A stretch of DNA of 64,000 bases from Sinotaia quadrata (Eukaryota > Mollusca > Gastropoda > Architaenioglossa > Viviparidae): the NCBI GenBank assembly GCA_028829895.1, contig CM054178.1, positions 69,327,835-69,391,834 on the forward strand, read 5' to 3'. This document shows, one piece after another, positions 38,501 through 53,900 of this stretch (the stretch's first letter is position 1; every line of letters starts with the position of its first letter). The position numbers and the translations under genes are program-made. The notes under the pieces were generated by a model. The model saw only the letters and a list, made by a program, of their open reading frames with translations, made no database searches and was not told the origin of the DNA.

Positions 38501-41500
38501 GTATAATACTACAATGGGACACACACATGCATTCCACTCCCAAATGCATGTGCAAACACAATACATACATATTCACTCACTTACCAATAAATACTGTAAA
38601 CGATGAACAAAGTTTCATTCTAACCGAAAAAGTAGAAGTACACAGAATACTAACCTCATATTAGCAGAGCTATAGTCAATCTTAAATTTATTCACAATGT
38701 CTCCAGCTGTCATTGTGTCATCAAGTTGTATGAGGCATGAACTTTTGGTCAGGTCTGGTGCCTGCACTCTTATGACACCATTCTGGCTATCCTGCTTAAA
38801 AATTAAAAAAAATAAAAGAAATTTTCAGAATTAAAACACGATTAACTTTAGATCAATTAAATCCCAAAGCAAGTGGGAAATTTTTATTCTTTTTTCTTTC
38901 CCTTTTTTTTTTGGGGGGAGGGACATTAAAAATACATTACTGTCTTTCAAATCAAGGAACAATTTCCAAGTGCAAGGAAATGAGAAATTAATAAAAACCC
39001 ACCAAATATCTTAGATATTGAACAATGGAAATACCACTATTGCAATAAACAAAAAATAAATGCTGAAAAAAGACAAAGGAAATCTTGTACCTCTGCTGTC
39101 TTCTTGTATATTTCTGATTTGTCCTTTTTCCTCCATGGTCGCTGTTGGGTAAGCAAACAAAACATTCTTAAATAACATCAGTTTAGTAAATGCATACTTT
39201 CATTAAAAACTTGACTGTTAGTGTTATCTATATATCTACTGAAAACATTAACTTAGATAATTTATGAATTTCAAATGCAAACACTGTGTTATTCCAAGAA
39301 AATGTATGTATTCATTAAATAGTACTCACAAGAACCTGCTATAGTTACAAAGATATTTTTTAAAACAGCGATAACATCATTTTCATTTTCAAACAACAAT
39401 CCTGCTTGCTGTAATATCTACTATTTCTATCTATAATATTAACACCTACTACTGAATATCTTTTTATGTATCTGTATAACATAACACCTACTGAATATCT
39501 TTTATTTATCTGTATAACATAACACCTACTACTGAATATCTATTATTTATCTGTATAACATAACACCTACTACTGAATATCTTTTATTTATCTGTATAAC
39601 ATAACACCTACTACTGAATATCTATTATTTATTATTATTGTTATGTATAACATAACAACTACTACCATATATCTACAAATTTTTGGTATAACGTTAACAC
39701 CTACTACTAAATATCTATTATTTATCTGTTATAACATAACACCTACTATATATCTACAAATTTTGGGTATAGAGTTAACACCTACTACTAAATATCTATT
39801 ATTTATCTGTATAGCATAACACTTAAAACTAAACATCTACTATTTTTTTGTATAGTGTAAATACCAATGACTAAATATCTACTAATCATCTGTATAACAT
39901 ACAAATATCTCAATCATCATGTTTACCTTGAATGAATCAGAAAGTGTAAAATGAAAAGATTATTCTGGCAAACAACTTGCCAACCATTTTATCATTTGCT
40001 ATACTGTAGCAAACATAGTCTTACAAGAAAATGATTTACTGAGAATTTCACTTACAAACAGTATACAGTGTAAGATGTTTATTAAGTACAAGAAATCTAA
40101 ATAACTCACTATAAACTAAATTAAATATAAAATTTATTTTAGATTTTTTTTTAAAACAAACTTTCTCATACCATTCTATCTCTCGTCTTACGATTTGCTT
40201 CATTTTTGTACTGATGCCGAATTTGCACCAGGAATGAAGATGGAACCTGTCACATTAAAAATGAAAAGATAAAATCATAGTATGTTAATGTTTATTTATT
40301 AACCCTTTGATTATGAATCACAAGGCCAATCACTGTTCTACAAGAGAATGTGAATCACAAGGCCAATCAAAATGACTGTTCTACAAGAGTATGTGAATCA
40401 CAAGGCCAATCAAAATGACTGTTGTACAAGAGTATGTGAATCACAAGGCCAATCAAAATGACTGTTGTACAAGAGTATGTGAATCACAAGGCCAATCAAA
40501 ATGACTGTTGTACAAGAGTATGTGAATCACAAGGCCAATCAAAATGACTGTTCTACAAGAGAATGTGGATCACAGGAAAAATAAATAAATAAAAGATACT
40601 ATGGAAAACAACAAAGGGGTAGTATATTTTCATCATTTCTGCAATTTCTCTCCCTTCAAATTTACTTCCTGCAGTGTTGCACTGCCCTGCTGACATGTTT
40701 TGATTCATACGCAACACTTGCATAATTAGCTTACATACACCATAGTTTCTGAGTGAATAGTTTCTTCTCAAAGTTAAAAATCAAGAAATCTTTTAGGAGA
40801 ATTATTAGTAGATTCATTTTGTTATCCATTTGAGTTAGGTAATTTATAATGACTCTGATGCTAAAGAAAAATGTGGATGTAGTGTCATACAATCCTACTT
40901 CTTTTCTTTCTTTTCATTTTTTTAAAGCATGTTAAATGAAAGAAATACATTTTAGAAATATTTACACAAAAAATTAGAAATTCATATGTTGACAATACAA
41001 TGATAAATCATTTGATATGAAGATGCACAGAGCAAATACTAACCACCCTGAAACTACTTATGCTTTATTTTTTTTTTAATTACTTCATGGAGGGAGGGGG
41101 GAATTCACAAGTCATTTATCTTCCCTTTTTTCAAATAAAAATTAAATTATAAAATGATCATGAAGTTGCGAGAGTGGGTAAAAATAAAAGCAAGAAGTCA
41201 CACAAAAAAATACTTGTAGCCGTAATCTACCTGGCATACATAACCATACAATGCATAGATCTATGACATTCCAGGCATGAATGATTACCAATATAAAATG
41301 GTCAAGAATATGACAATTAACAGTTAACAATAAGCAATACATTAAATGATTGTAGCAGCCTACATTACAATTCACACTTTTCAGCCAATCCATCTACTGT
41401 AAACAAGCCTGTGACATGCCCCAGCCATAGTGATTGTGCAAAAATGAGATAATTCAGCAAAAGCACACATGCCATTCATCACTAAAACTACAAATGAACA

Positions 41501-41875
41501 AGAAGCTAAAATGTATTTTATGATGATCAAACATTAACTGTGAGTCAAATGAACAAGAAGCTAAAATGTATTTTATGATGATCAAACATTAATTGTGAGT
41601 CAAATGAACAAGAAGCTAAAATGTATTTTATGATGATCAAACATTAAATGTGAGTCAAAAAGGAATCAGGTCTCAAAGCAAGCTTTATGCATATCAAATG
41701 TACTTGTTGAACTGTTTATGCAAAAACATTATTTGTGAGACAGCAAGCTGTAAACATATCAAAGTGAACTGATTTTTCCTCTACACAAACGGTCAGCATT
41801 TTGAAATACATAAGGGAAATAACTCAGCATTCACTGTCACTAACAGCCATATATTTAATGAGTTTTTGAAAGTCA

Positions 41876-41932
<57 letters not shown>

Positions 41933-44900
41933 CATGCTTACACCACATGTACATATGCATGCACATTCATGTATTCATTCATTCATTCACAGAGAGGCAT
42001 ACAAATTCACACACACACACACACTCACACACATATATATATACACACATTATAAACATTACATAAGCATATACAAAGCCAGAATCTCAATATCTGAATC
42101 TTGTAATTCATCACCTAGTGCCACTATAATCACCTTAGAACAAGTATGATTAAAATGTGCACTATTCGTAAAATAAAACTTTTCACTGCGTGCAAAACAC
42201 TGTTTGCAAAAATACTGCTCCTAAACTAAAACCAGGCACTCACCGTCCACAATTTATTCCCGTAATGAATCAACATCTTGACCACATTGGAAGTATTTGT
42301 TGCAATGTTCAGTTCCAGTGGACCACCAACTTTGGACTTGCCTTTGACAGTTGGGGCAAGGAAAAGATTGGGAGCCATTATCATAGAGATATTGTTTAGT
42401 CCCATTTTGTTCTTGTCGGAATGTGCCACAACATTCTTCAAAAACTGTAGCAGCAGCTGAGGGGAGGAAAAAACTGGTAATTTAATTTCTAGTATTCTTG
42501 ATAGATTGGTTTACTTGTGCTCAGTTTCTCAGTTTCATAGGTTTGTGTGACATCATAAAAAATAAACTCTTGTTTTCCAATCATAACAGAAAAACATGCT
42601 AGTTAATGCATTTTTGTGAATCCAATTAGTATGTTTCACAAAAATCTACTGCCATTATGCAAAATTTGTAATTGTTTTAAGAAATAACCAGAGTGTATAA
42701 ATTACATGGAAACTTTCTATTAAAATTATACAAAATGTGTAACTGTTTCATGTTTCATGAAATATTTTAACTTTCATTCTTGTATCAACTTTGTGATCTC
42801 AATCAATAATATATGATAGCTCTATTAGTTTCATATTTCTTACCTCCCTTGATATTCCTTAAAATCTAAAATTCTAAATATAATTCAAGATAAATAATTG
42901 TTCAAACTTTCAATCTTGTATTATAATGTGATCATTCTGAACTAATCTTACATTGCTTGGTTCCTTTTCTTATTTAATTCTGAATCTTAGTAAAGTCAGC
43001 ACCTCACCTGAAGCATGTCGCGATGTTCTGCTGGCAGAAGAAGAATCAGCAAGTTAAGGGCCTTGAGCTGTTCCAAAGTTGTGGGAATGCCTAAAAATCA
43101 TATTTTTGCATATTTTTAACATAAAATTAATTTAAGTACTTTATAAATAAATAAATCTACATCACAAAATTTTACTTTCTGTCCCAAAACAAAAAATAAA
43201 TAAAAATAAGTATGCAACAATACAAAAGAATTTTCATCTATCTAAAGAGAAACTCCAAACAAGGAGAAAATTACAATCAATCTCAACAATAATTTTTTTA
43301 AAGTGTTTCTAAGAGTTGAAGTAGATAGGCCACATCTCCAATGTGTATTTACTGCAATGTGTCCATAAGACTAAATATTCAGAACTTTATTGCATATTCA
43401 CCATGACAACCATTACCTATGAGAAACAAAAGACAGGTGCAAAAGGATTCCTAACTGACTTTAGCTATTGTTTGTTTGTTGTACTTTTATGCCAAGTCAA
43501 CCACATAGGTTATCTCAGGGCAAGACAGTCCAGAGGAACATGATAAAAACTCAGGTAAATGAGATTAAAATCTTTTACTGTAAAACTTAAAACTGATTAT
43601 AAAATGGTATATATCACTAACAGATTACAAATACATATAAGACTAAAATATCACCATGATTAAGTTCATTCTGGGTTTGTAAATAAAGTAAACCAGAGTG
43701 TTGTATTGAAACTATTTCAGATGTGAAAGACAAAAATCAGATTCCAAGATGCACATAAAGTTAGTCATGAATACTGAGTATATCAATATTGCTTAAAGTT
43801 TATTAAAAATAAGTTTTGAATCCTTAATAAAACAAGGTGAGTCAGTACAAAATAAAATGTTCATGGTATGAAAGTTAAAATATATGTATACAAGGGTTCC
43901 AGACAAAACTGTCACTTTGGAATGTCTCCCCTAAGTAGGTACAAAAGTGTCAGATAAGTATTTAAAGACAACATAGTAATAAATCTTCAAATCTTAAATT
44001 ATATAGTCTTACAGGGAATAATGATATGTGCTTACTGACTTCTAAGAAAGGTGTGATTACAGGGACTAATGATATGTGTTTACTGACTTCCAAGGTTAGA
44101 TGTGTTTGTAGGAAGGAAATGTAGTAATATTTTTTTTTAAAAAGAATTTTTAAAATAAAATTATTGCTAATTAATAATAGGAATGACGAATACAGGTTGC
44201 GTAATTTGGGGCTTCCTGTCATAGGACTTGGCATGACTAGGTGATTGATTGGACTGGGTCTCTCCAATCTAGGTGAGCCAAAGAATGTATTGCACCAACC
44301 TGGATAGTATATACACTTTACTCAATCACCGGGATCTAAAGCATGTTGATCTTTACTGTGGTAACATTATAATCTAAAATGCTCATATTTTGCTTCATTC
44401 TTTATCTAAAAATTCACTTTTTTTAAAATCTGAAAGTGAGGTCCTGTTCATGCATTTGTATTGAGCAATTCATGTTATATTTTACTGGAGTTTTGGCATT
44501 TTAAAATAATTTCATGTAAATTGAAAGTAAATTTCTTGCACAAGAGAATACTTTCAAATTGACATTTGAAACATTCACACAGTTAGTGTTCTGGGACTAA
44601 TATACAATTTGTAGTAAAAGTTAATCATTCACAAAGAAAGCAACAGGCAAAATAAAATGTTATATTCTGTTTATGGGAAAGTATTAGAAGATAAACAGGC
44701 AAAAATAAAATCTTACATTCTACTTGAGGGAAGGCTTCAGAAGTAATCATGCTTAATAAGATACAGGCAAAATAAATTCTTACATTCTAGTCGTGGAAAG
44801 GTTTCAGAAGTAATCATGCTTAAAAAGAAAAGCAGGCAAAAATAAAAACCTTACGTTCTACTTGTGAGAATGCTTCAAGATAATCATAGGTAAGAAGAGG

Positions 44901-47900
44901 CACAGGTAAGTCCCGAAGAAATTGCTTTAAAAGTGATGCAGCATCATTGGGGCAGACCTCCTTCCAATCAAATGGTTTGCCATAGAATTTATCCTCCAGC
45001 TCATGACGCAAATGCTAAGAAAGTGACAGTAAAGGACAAAATTAAAAATGAAATAACAATTTTTTTTTTAGATGTCTTGCAAACAAATTTCATCCTGCTG
45101 AAAGACATCTGGAAGTTATGATTTTGGCTTCTTTCATCTCTCAGTCAGAATGAACAGTTCTGAACAGCAGATACTGACTGCTTTAAAAGACCACAATTTC
45201 ACTCTGTAAAAACATTTTTGTCTTTCTTCTTTCAGACAAAGCTAAATCCAACTTAATGTTGATCTGAAAAAAACCCTGTCTTGTTAAAGCTATGTCCAAG
45301 CTAAACTAAAGTATGCCAAGATTAAGCTACTTATAATAAAGCTATGTCTAAGTTAAACTAGTTCTAATAAAGCTTGTCCAACTTGAATTATTTTTGATAA
45401 AGTTATCAAATTACATAGTTCTGGGAAAGTATGTCCATTTTAAAACTAGTTATGATAAATCTATGAAATTATAAATATTAGTCATATAAATTTGTGTACA
45501 TCTAGTTGTGATAAAAGCTCTGTCCAGCAAACTAGTTCTGAGAGAGATATGTCCATCTTTAAAAACAAACTACCGGTAGCTCTGATAAAATTATGTTCAT
45601 CTTGAACTCAATCTGATAAAGTTGTGTCCATCTTAAACTAGTTCTGATAAAGTTATCAAATTACACTGCTTCTGGAAAAGTTAATGTCCATCTTAAATAG
45701 TTCTGATAAAGTTATGTTCATCTTGGACTGATTCTGAGAGAGCTATGTCCATCTTAAACTAGTTCTGATAAACTATCAAAATACACTAGGTCCAATAAAG
45801 CTATGTCCAATTTAAACTAGTTCTGATAAAGCTACATCCAATTTAAACTAGTTCAGTTAAAGCTACAGCTAATTTAATCTAGTTCCAATAAAGCCTTGTC
45901 CAAATTAAACCAGTTCTGATAAAGTTACATCCAATTTTATCTATTCCAATAAAGTCATCTCAAATTAAACTAGTTCTGATAAAGTTACATCCAATTTTAT
46001 CTATTCCAATAAAGTCATCTCAAATTAAACTAGTTCTGATAAAGTTACATCCAATTTTATCTATTCCAATAAAGTCATCTCAAATTAAACTAGTTCTGAT
46101 AAAGTTACATCAAATTTTATCTATTCCAATAAAGTCATATCAAATTAAACTAGTTCTGATAAAGTTACATCAAATTTTATCTATTCCAATAAAGTCATAT
46201 CAAATTAAACTAGTTCTGATAAAGTTACATCAAATTTTATCTATTCCAATAAAGTCATATCAAATTAAACTAGTTCTGATAAAGTTACATCAAACGTTTT
46301 GTGTATTCTCTCTTTGTTGACCTTACCTTTACTCTTAGAACTGCACCAGGGATTCTGAGAATGCCTTCTGACGTCAGTGCTTCTTTTTCCAAGTGAGCTA
46401 CCATCTGTTCAAGGAAAACATTATTTTATCTAAATAGAATTGAGCAAAACAAGAGGAGACAATGAACAAAACAAGAGGAGACAATGACAACAAGAAGAGA
46501 TAATGAATAAAACAAGAGGAGACAATGAACACAACAAGAAGTGACAATGAACAAAACAAGAGGAGAAAAGGAACAAAACAAAAGGAGACAATGAACAAAA
46601 CAAAAGGAGGCAATGAACAAAACAAGGGGAGACAGTGAACACAACAAGAAGAGAAAATAAACAAAACAAGAGGAGACAATGAACAAAACAAGGGGAGACA
46701 ATAAACACAAGAAGAGACAATGAACAAAAGGGGAGACTATGAACAAAACAAGAGGAGACAATGACAAAACAAGGAGAGACAATGAACAAAACATGAGGAG
46801 ACTGAACAAGAAGAGGAGACAATGAACACAAGAAGAGGAGACAATGAACACAACAAGAGGAGACAATGAACCACAAGAAGAGGAGACAATGAACTAAACA
46901 AGAGGAGACAATGAATACATCAAGAGGAAACAATGAACACAATAAGAGGAGACAAGAAACAAGAGGAAACAATGAACACAATAAGAGGAGACAAGAAACA
47001 AGAGGAAACAATGAAGAAGACAAAAAAGAATATTTTGCTTTGATACTCACTTCTTTGAATATAAGTGGAACTTTTGTCTCTGGAAATCGCTTTTGGTCTT
47101 GTTCAACTTTTGTCTCATGAAATCGCTTTTGGTCTTGTTCAACTAAAGTCTGCAGTGGAACTCCAAACAGACCGTGCTCTGAGAAAAAAAAACATTAAAA
47201 AAAATTACTTTACAAGTCTAATTGTCATTATTCTGATTAGGTGAGAATCTTAAAAACACATTTTAAAAAATATACTTTACAAGTCTAACTGTCATTATTC
47301 TGATTATATGAGAATCTTAAAAACACATTTAAAAAAATTACTTTATAAGCCTTAAGTGTCATTATTTTGATTATATATGAATCTTCAAATCCTAATCAGC
47401 TTTATAAAAAGAAATTATACAAGCATGGCTTGAAGATTATTTAATTGAATATGAAATATGGCAATGATATAACCAAGATGATAATGACAATAATGTTAAC
47501 ATTTTTTTAAAAGTGAAATACTACTGTGTCACAACCAAAAGAAAATTATTAAAAGGATTTATGAAAAAAGAAATATTCAAAATAGTGAAAACCTAACAGT
47601 GCAGTTAAAAGTTCTATCATATAAAAAATAAAATGCCACTGGGGGAAAAAAGTGCATATTTGGGTGGCTTAAAAAAAATAATAAACTAATTCACTGATTA
47701 AATGTAAATATAATGAAATGCTCAAACATTTTCTTTTCTTTGATAAATATCTTCTATGCAGGCACAACATAACTGCATTTCTCAGTTATCTACATGTATG
47801 GATCATCTCACACTGACATTCATTCATTAACACAGTTGAATGGGCTTGTATTGCATCACTTGACATGATTTGAGAGTGGACCAGCAGCAGGCTAGCCCTC

Positions 47901-50900
47901 AAGGATGAGTCAATTAAAAGTAAAACAATATATACATCCACTGGCAACACAATATTTATCTATTCCTCTTTAAATAAGGAGCTGTTTCTGACAGGATGGC
48001 AAATATTTTTTTTTCCTCTTGAAATAAGGAGCTCAAACATTGTGTTTAATACTGAAGGAGGTGTCTGAAATTCAAATATGAGCAACAAAGCAAAATCCAA
48101 GGAAATATTCTTTGCAAATGCTCACCTCTAGGTTTCTTTTTCCTCTTGGGTCGTGAGTATGTAATATTATACAAGTCAAACAGGGCAGTCAACTCTATGA
48201 GTGCCAATGATCGGATCTTCACAAGGTCTCCTGGAGACAAGTCCCCAATCAAGGTCATGCCCAAGGGATCCTGTTTAACTATAAGTGCCTGTTATATAAA
48301 AGACTTCCATGTTATTGTGTTGTATAAAAGACTTCCATGTTATCATGTTGTATAAAAGACTTCCATGTTATTGTGTTGTATAAAAGATCTCCATGTTATT
48401 GTGTTGTATAAAAGACTTCCATGTTATTGTGTTGTATAAAAGACTTCCATGTTATCATGTTGTATAAAAGATCTCCATTGTTATTGTGTTGTATAAAAGA
48501 CTTCCATGTTATTGTGTTGTATAAAAGACCTCCATGTTATTGGTTGTATAAAAGACTTCCATGTTATTGTGTTGTATGAAAGCTATCATATTACTGTGTT
48601 AAATCAAAGATTTCATGATACTGTGCTGTATAAAATATTTCATGTATCTGCATTGTATAAAAGACTTCATATTACTTCACTGTATAACGGACTTCATGTT
48701 ACTGCATTGTATTAAAGACTTTATGTTGTTGCACTGTATGAAAGACTATGTTACTGCTTTGTATTAAGACTTCATGTTACTGCATAATATACTAGACTTC
48801 ATATTACTGTGGTGAATAAAAGATTTCATGTGAAGTCTCTTATAAAATATAGTAACATTATTGTTTATATAAAAGACTTCATGTTACAAAGTTGTGTAAA
48901 AGACTTCACATTACTGTGTTGTGTGAGGTTACTTTTTACTGTGTTGTGTATGGTTACATGTTTGGAAAGTGGGAGGTAAATAAGGTACCAGTGATAAATC
49001 TGAATTAGAAAAATGAATGTAAAATAAAACAGAGAAGTATCATAAAAATATTACTTTAGAACATAAAGAATTAGATTTTTTAAAATGTAAAATAGAAGTC
49101 AAATCAATCAATTTCTATTTAAATGGAAGAAAACAATCAGCAACAATGAAAATATGAAAAATATTTTGGTACAAACTCAGACAAATGCACCACATAAAGA
49201 CACACAAACAAACATATTTTTGCATACTAGAAATAATACTTTAGAGCAGGAAATAAAATAAACAATGCCATATGAAAATTAATAGTGCTTGATATCTCTT
49301 CTGTCTACATAAAATCTTACTCTAAAGACTTGATGTAACTGTTTTTAATGTTAGCCACTGTCTACTCAGATGTTTTTCAAACATAAATACAACTGAACTA
49401 TCAACATCAACGCTATTAATAACAATAATGTCCTGAAGAAAACTATTTAACCAAAATGTTGATTCTCCTTCTTGTTTTGTTTTCTGGGGGGTATTCTTGT
49501 TGATGTTATTTACCTATCAAGCATTTTGAATTTTTGTGATGCGCAGTTTTTCTTAATATCAATTGAACCACATATATATGTTGAAACAAAAATGGAAGTG
49601 TTACATAAATAAAAATATTAAAATTATTCACTGACCGGTAGGTCAACTTCATGGGGGTCTCCTTTAGGTTGGTGTGTCTGAAATAGTAACATTATTAATG
49701 CATGTATTTATTCTTTAAATGACTATCATGCACATCTAAACAGCTTAGTTAGATCAATACAAATTAGAAAGGAAACTGTGAAGCATATATAGGAATGAAT
49801 CAACAAATTATCCTGCTAAGATAGGTATAAGGAGAGACATATAGTCCTGCTAAGACAGACACAAAAATTGTCCTGTTAAGACAGACAAAAGGCAGACAAG
49901 AGTCCATTTAGATAAGACAGAAATATTGTCATGCTAAGTAAGACACAAATATAGATACCTAATCTTACTAAGACACAAAGATTGATGAACAGACTGCTCT
50001 GAGAGAAAAAAGGCACCCCCACCCCCGAAAGGCAGATAAATAGTCCTGCTGAGATAGTCAAAATGGCAGACAAATAATCCTGCAATAGATAGACAAAAAG
50101 GTAGACAAACAGTCATGTTAAGATAGAAAGAAAACAACAGCCCTGCTAGGATAGACAGAAAGGCAAACATACAATCCTGCTAAGACAAACAGTCCAGTTA
50201 AGACAGATGGAAAGACAGACAAATAGTCTTGTTAGGATAGACAGAAAGGCAAACATACAATCCTGCTAAGACAAACAGTCCAGTTAAGACAGAAAGACAG
50301 TCTCGTTAGGATAGACAGAAAGGCAGACATAGAGTCTTGCTGAGGCAGATAAACAGTCCTCTAAGATAGACAGAAAGACAGACAAATAGTCTTGTTAGGA
50401 AAGACAGAAAGCCAAATAATCCTGGTGAAACATACAAAAAGCCAGGCCTACAAAAAACAAACATAAATACCATGCACAAGAACAATGAAACCTGCACTCA
50501 CTTTACTTTCTTTCAGTTCAAACTGGAAGTCAATAGAGATGTCAGCGTCTGATATAGCAGGCAGTAATGGCCGTCCCAGAGATGGCTTGGCAATTGTTCT
50601 ACGTCCCTTGAAACTAACAGCTTCCACCCCTGGGACAGATGCAATGAAGCTCTGGGTCTTGTAAAAAGGTGGTAAAATGGTGACTGCCAACACTGTGTGA
50701 AGGTGGGTGTGATGGCTTAGTGGCAGTGATCACAGTTGTGATAAGTGATTGACTTAGTAAGCGAATATTAGTATAGGGGAGTGGGGCAGAAATTGTTAAA
50801 GCACTAGCAAAGATCATAGGCAAATGTAAGATTAACAGTCAGTGATGCAATGATAGTAGGCAAATATTATTAATAGCCATTAGTGAGGCAACATTAGTGT

Positions 50901-53900
50901 TAATAAAAATGATAATAGTCATATATCAGTAAAAGTCAGTGGCAGTATTAGCAATATTAATAACAATAGTAGCCATATTTTAGCAACAGTCATCAAGGCA
51001 GTGTTAATGATAGTAGGCTTATTTTAGTAAGTCAGTGAGACAATGTTAGTGATTATAATAATCGTACACATACTGTAGTAACAGTCATTGAGGCAGTGCT
51101 AGTGATAGTAATAACAAAAGTATATGTAGACATATTGTTTAGCAACAGTTAGTAGGGCAGTGCTAGTGATAGTAATAACAAATGTATATGTAGATATATT
51201 GTAATACAGTGTTTGCAAAAGCAGAAATGATGAGATAGGCCAAGAATGGTTGAAAGTGTTTGCAATAGCAGAAATGATGAGATAGGCCAAGAATGGTGAC
51301 AGTATTTGCAATAGCAGAAATGATGAGGTAGGTCAAAGCTGGAGACAGTGAGTGAAGCAGTGTTTGCAATAGTAGAAGTGATGAGATATGCTAAGAATGG
51401 TGACAGTGCTTGCAATAGCAGAAGTGATGAGGTAGGCCAAGAATGGTGACAGTTCTTGCAATAGCAGAAGTGATGAGATAGGCCACGAATGATGGCAATG
51501 TTTGCAATAGCAGAAATGATGAGGTAGGCCAAAGCTGGTGACAGTGAGTGTGGCAGTGTTTGCAATAAAATGTTGATAACTGAATATTAGAGACAGTTAG
51601 TGAAAAAGTATCTATAATACAGGTAGCAGTGATAATGGAGGTTGAATCTTTTAGTGACAGCAAGTGAGGCAGTGTCAGTGGTGATTGGCAAATATTAGCT
51701 ATAGTGAGTGAGGCAAGAAATATGGTTATGACAATGGTGGTGGTGATGACAATAAAAATGATGGCAGTGATGACAAAAATGATGATGATGATGATAGACA
51801 AAAATTAGTTACAGGAACAAGCCAAAGTCTGTGACAGCTGAAATTGATCTGTATCCTTTGTGACAATTTGATTACATTGTGAAAATGATGAATGTACACT
51901 CATGTGAATGTATACTATTAAATAATATCTTTTAATATTCATATACTATAAAACACAGAGTATGTTAAAGTATATGTAAACTAAGAATAAAATATTTAGA
52001 TGTTTGTATAACTAATAATTATATGATTTTATGTTATAATTATCCACTGTTTATTGTACGCCTTACTGCAACATAATTTTCCTTTTCTTCTCTAAAATTT
52101 TGCTAAAGTTATCAATGTACAGAAAACAAACATACCCTGTCCTATTGATTTCAATGGCTCACCAGCTGCTTCATCTAAGGTGTAGCCTCCCTTGCGAGGA
52201 AGGAGAGGTCGTTGACGACTGAATGAATTTAAATTTGCTCCTGCAGGAAATGACGGGGGTTCCTCCAAAATCCCATCTGGGCTAGGTGGCTCCTGAATAT
52301 TTTTTTTTTATTAAATAAATAAAAATATGGTCAGATGTGACAAATTCACAAAATATACTTAAAATAAAATCTAATGTGTTGGTTAATTAAAAAATTATCA
52401 TCATTTATTAAAACAAATTATTAATTGGGGGCCATTTAAAGAAAGATTAACATATTTTATTTTTTAAATATTTATTTAATTTAGTATTTTGTTATTCCCT
52501 AGAAGAGGTGGGTTTACCTGCAAGCAATAAGTGACTTTTGTTTTAAAATTCAAAATTTAAAATTTAATTTTTTTTTTAAAGCACTCAATGGATTTGATTT
52601 CCACTAATCATGCAAAATTAAAGATAATATTTTCATACTGTTGGAAACACTGTACTTTTTAATATTTTATCTTTTGCAAAATTAAACATTATTTTTACAT
52701 TTATCTGTTTGTGTTTCAAAAATAATTATCTCGAAACACTAACAGTTTACAACTACAACTAATAAGAAGTTTTGACAGTGGAGAATTGCTCTCTTAAATA
52801 TTCCTTTATTCATTCACAACAATTTTATTTATATTATTTAAATGATTGTAAAATAAAAATAATTGGGTGTGGGCACAAAAAGCAGGATTAGATCAGTAAG
52901 TTAACATACTGGAGAGCTGCTATCTGTTGAAGGAAAAATGTCCTTGACATGCAATTTTCCTGTTTTCTTTCTTCGAAGTGTTGTGAGTGTGTTGATTCTC
53001 TTCTTAACAGCCTCAGCCTGGAGGCAAGTGAGTGAAGATGTCAATGCTTCAAGCTCATCATCACTCAATTCTTTACCATCTGTCAAAAGACATCTTTGCC
53101 GTCAATATAACATCTTTTCCAATAAAGCATCATTCAAACATAAATTTCTGATATTTTTATTAATTCTTTCACAAACTAGACATGTCCTTACAAATATTTA
53201 GTAGTTACAAAACAAATGCATAAAAGAAGAAAAAAATTGCATTAACTTTGTCTATGCTGTTGCAAAAATTCCTTCCCAAAAATTAATGCAGTGATATAAA
53301 AGACAATAAGTTCAATAAGTAATATAATTAATATATAGAGAGGCTTAACATATTTCAAATATACAAGTCCCCATCTGCAAGAAATGATGTGAACTGCCTG
53401 TGATTCAGTCCCTGAGAACGTATAAAGTAGATTGTTTTAACTACTACATCCATCACTTCTTTCATTTGTAGACTTTTACTACAAAGAGCTTCTTGATGCA
53501 AAATGCAATGTATACTAGTGAAGTTGATTTCCACTGTTTTGAGGCTGTTTAATTTGTATTTTACCAATCCAACTACACCTACATTTTCAGAAAACATTGA
53601 TGGTGCACCGTCTGTGGCCAAAGATACAAGTTTATCCCATGGTAAGCCAAATTTCTCAATGCATTTTTCCAGAGCTTGAAATAAATCATGTCAAGTTGTT
53701 GTACCCTTCAACGGTATTAATTCTTGGAATTCTTCGGTCAGATTTAAACTGCAGTCTACACCTCTGATAAACACAACACACTGTGCGGTATCTGGCACAT
53801 CTGGGTACTTTCATCAAGAGCAATTGAAAATGCTTCAAACTCCTTAGCCGTTTCAATTAATTGTTTCTCCACATTGGCTGATAAATCTGTAATCCTGGTG

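Noticed and set aside
46398..47050. Long hydrophobic frames on the - strand
   Set aside because: They arise from the CT-rich reading of the polypurine minisatellite; the true coding sequence here is the exon at 46327-46404.
49876..51801. Several - strand frames of 60-140 codons
   Set aside because: Except for the real exon at 50502-50692, they follow degenerate minisatellites; the repeated peptides match the repeat units.
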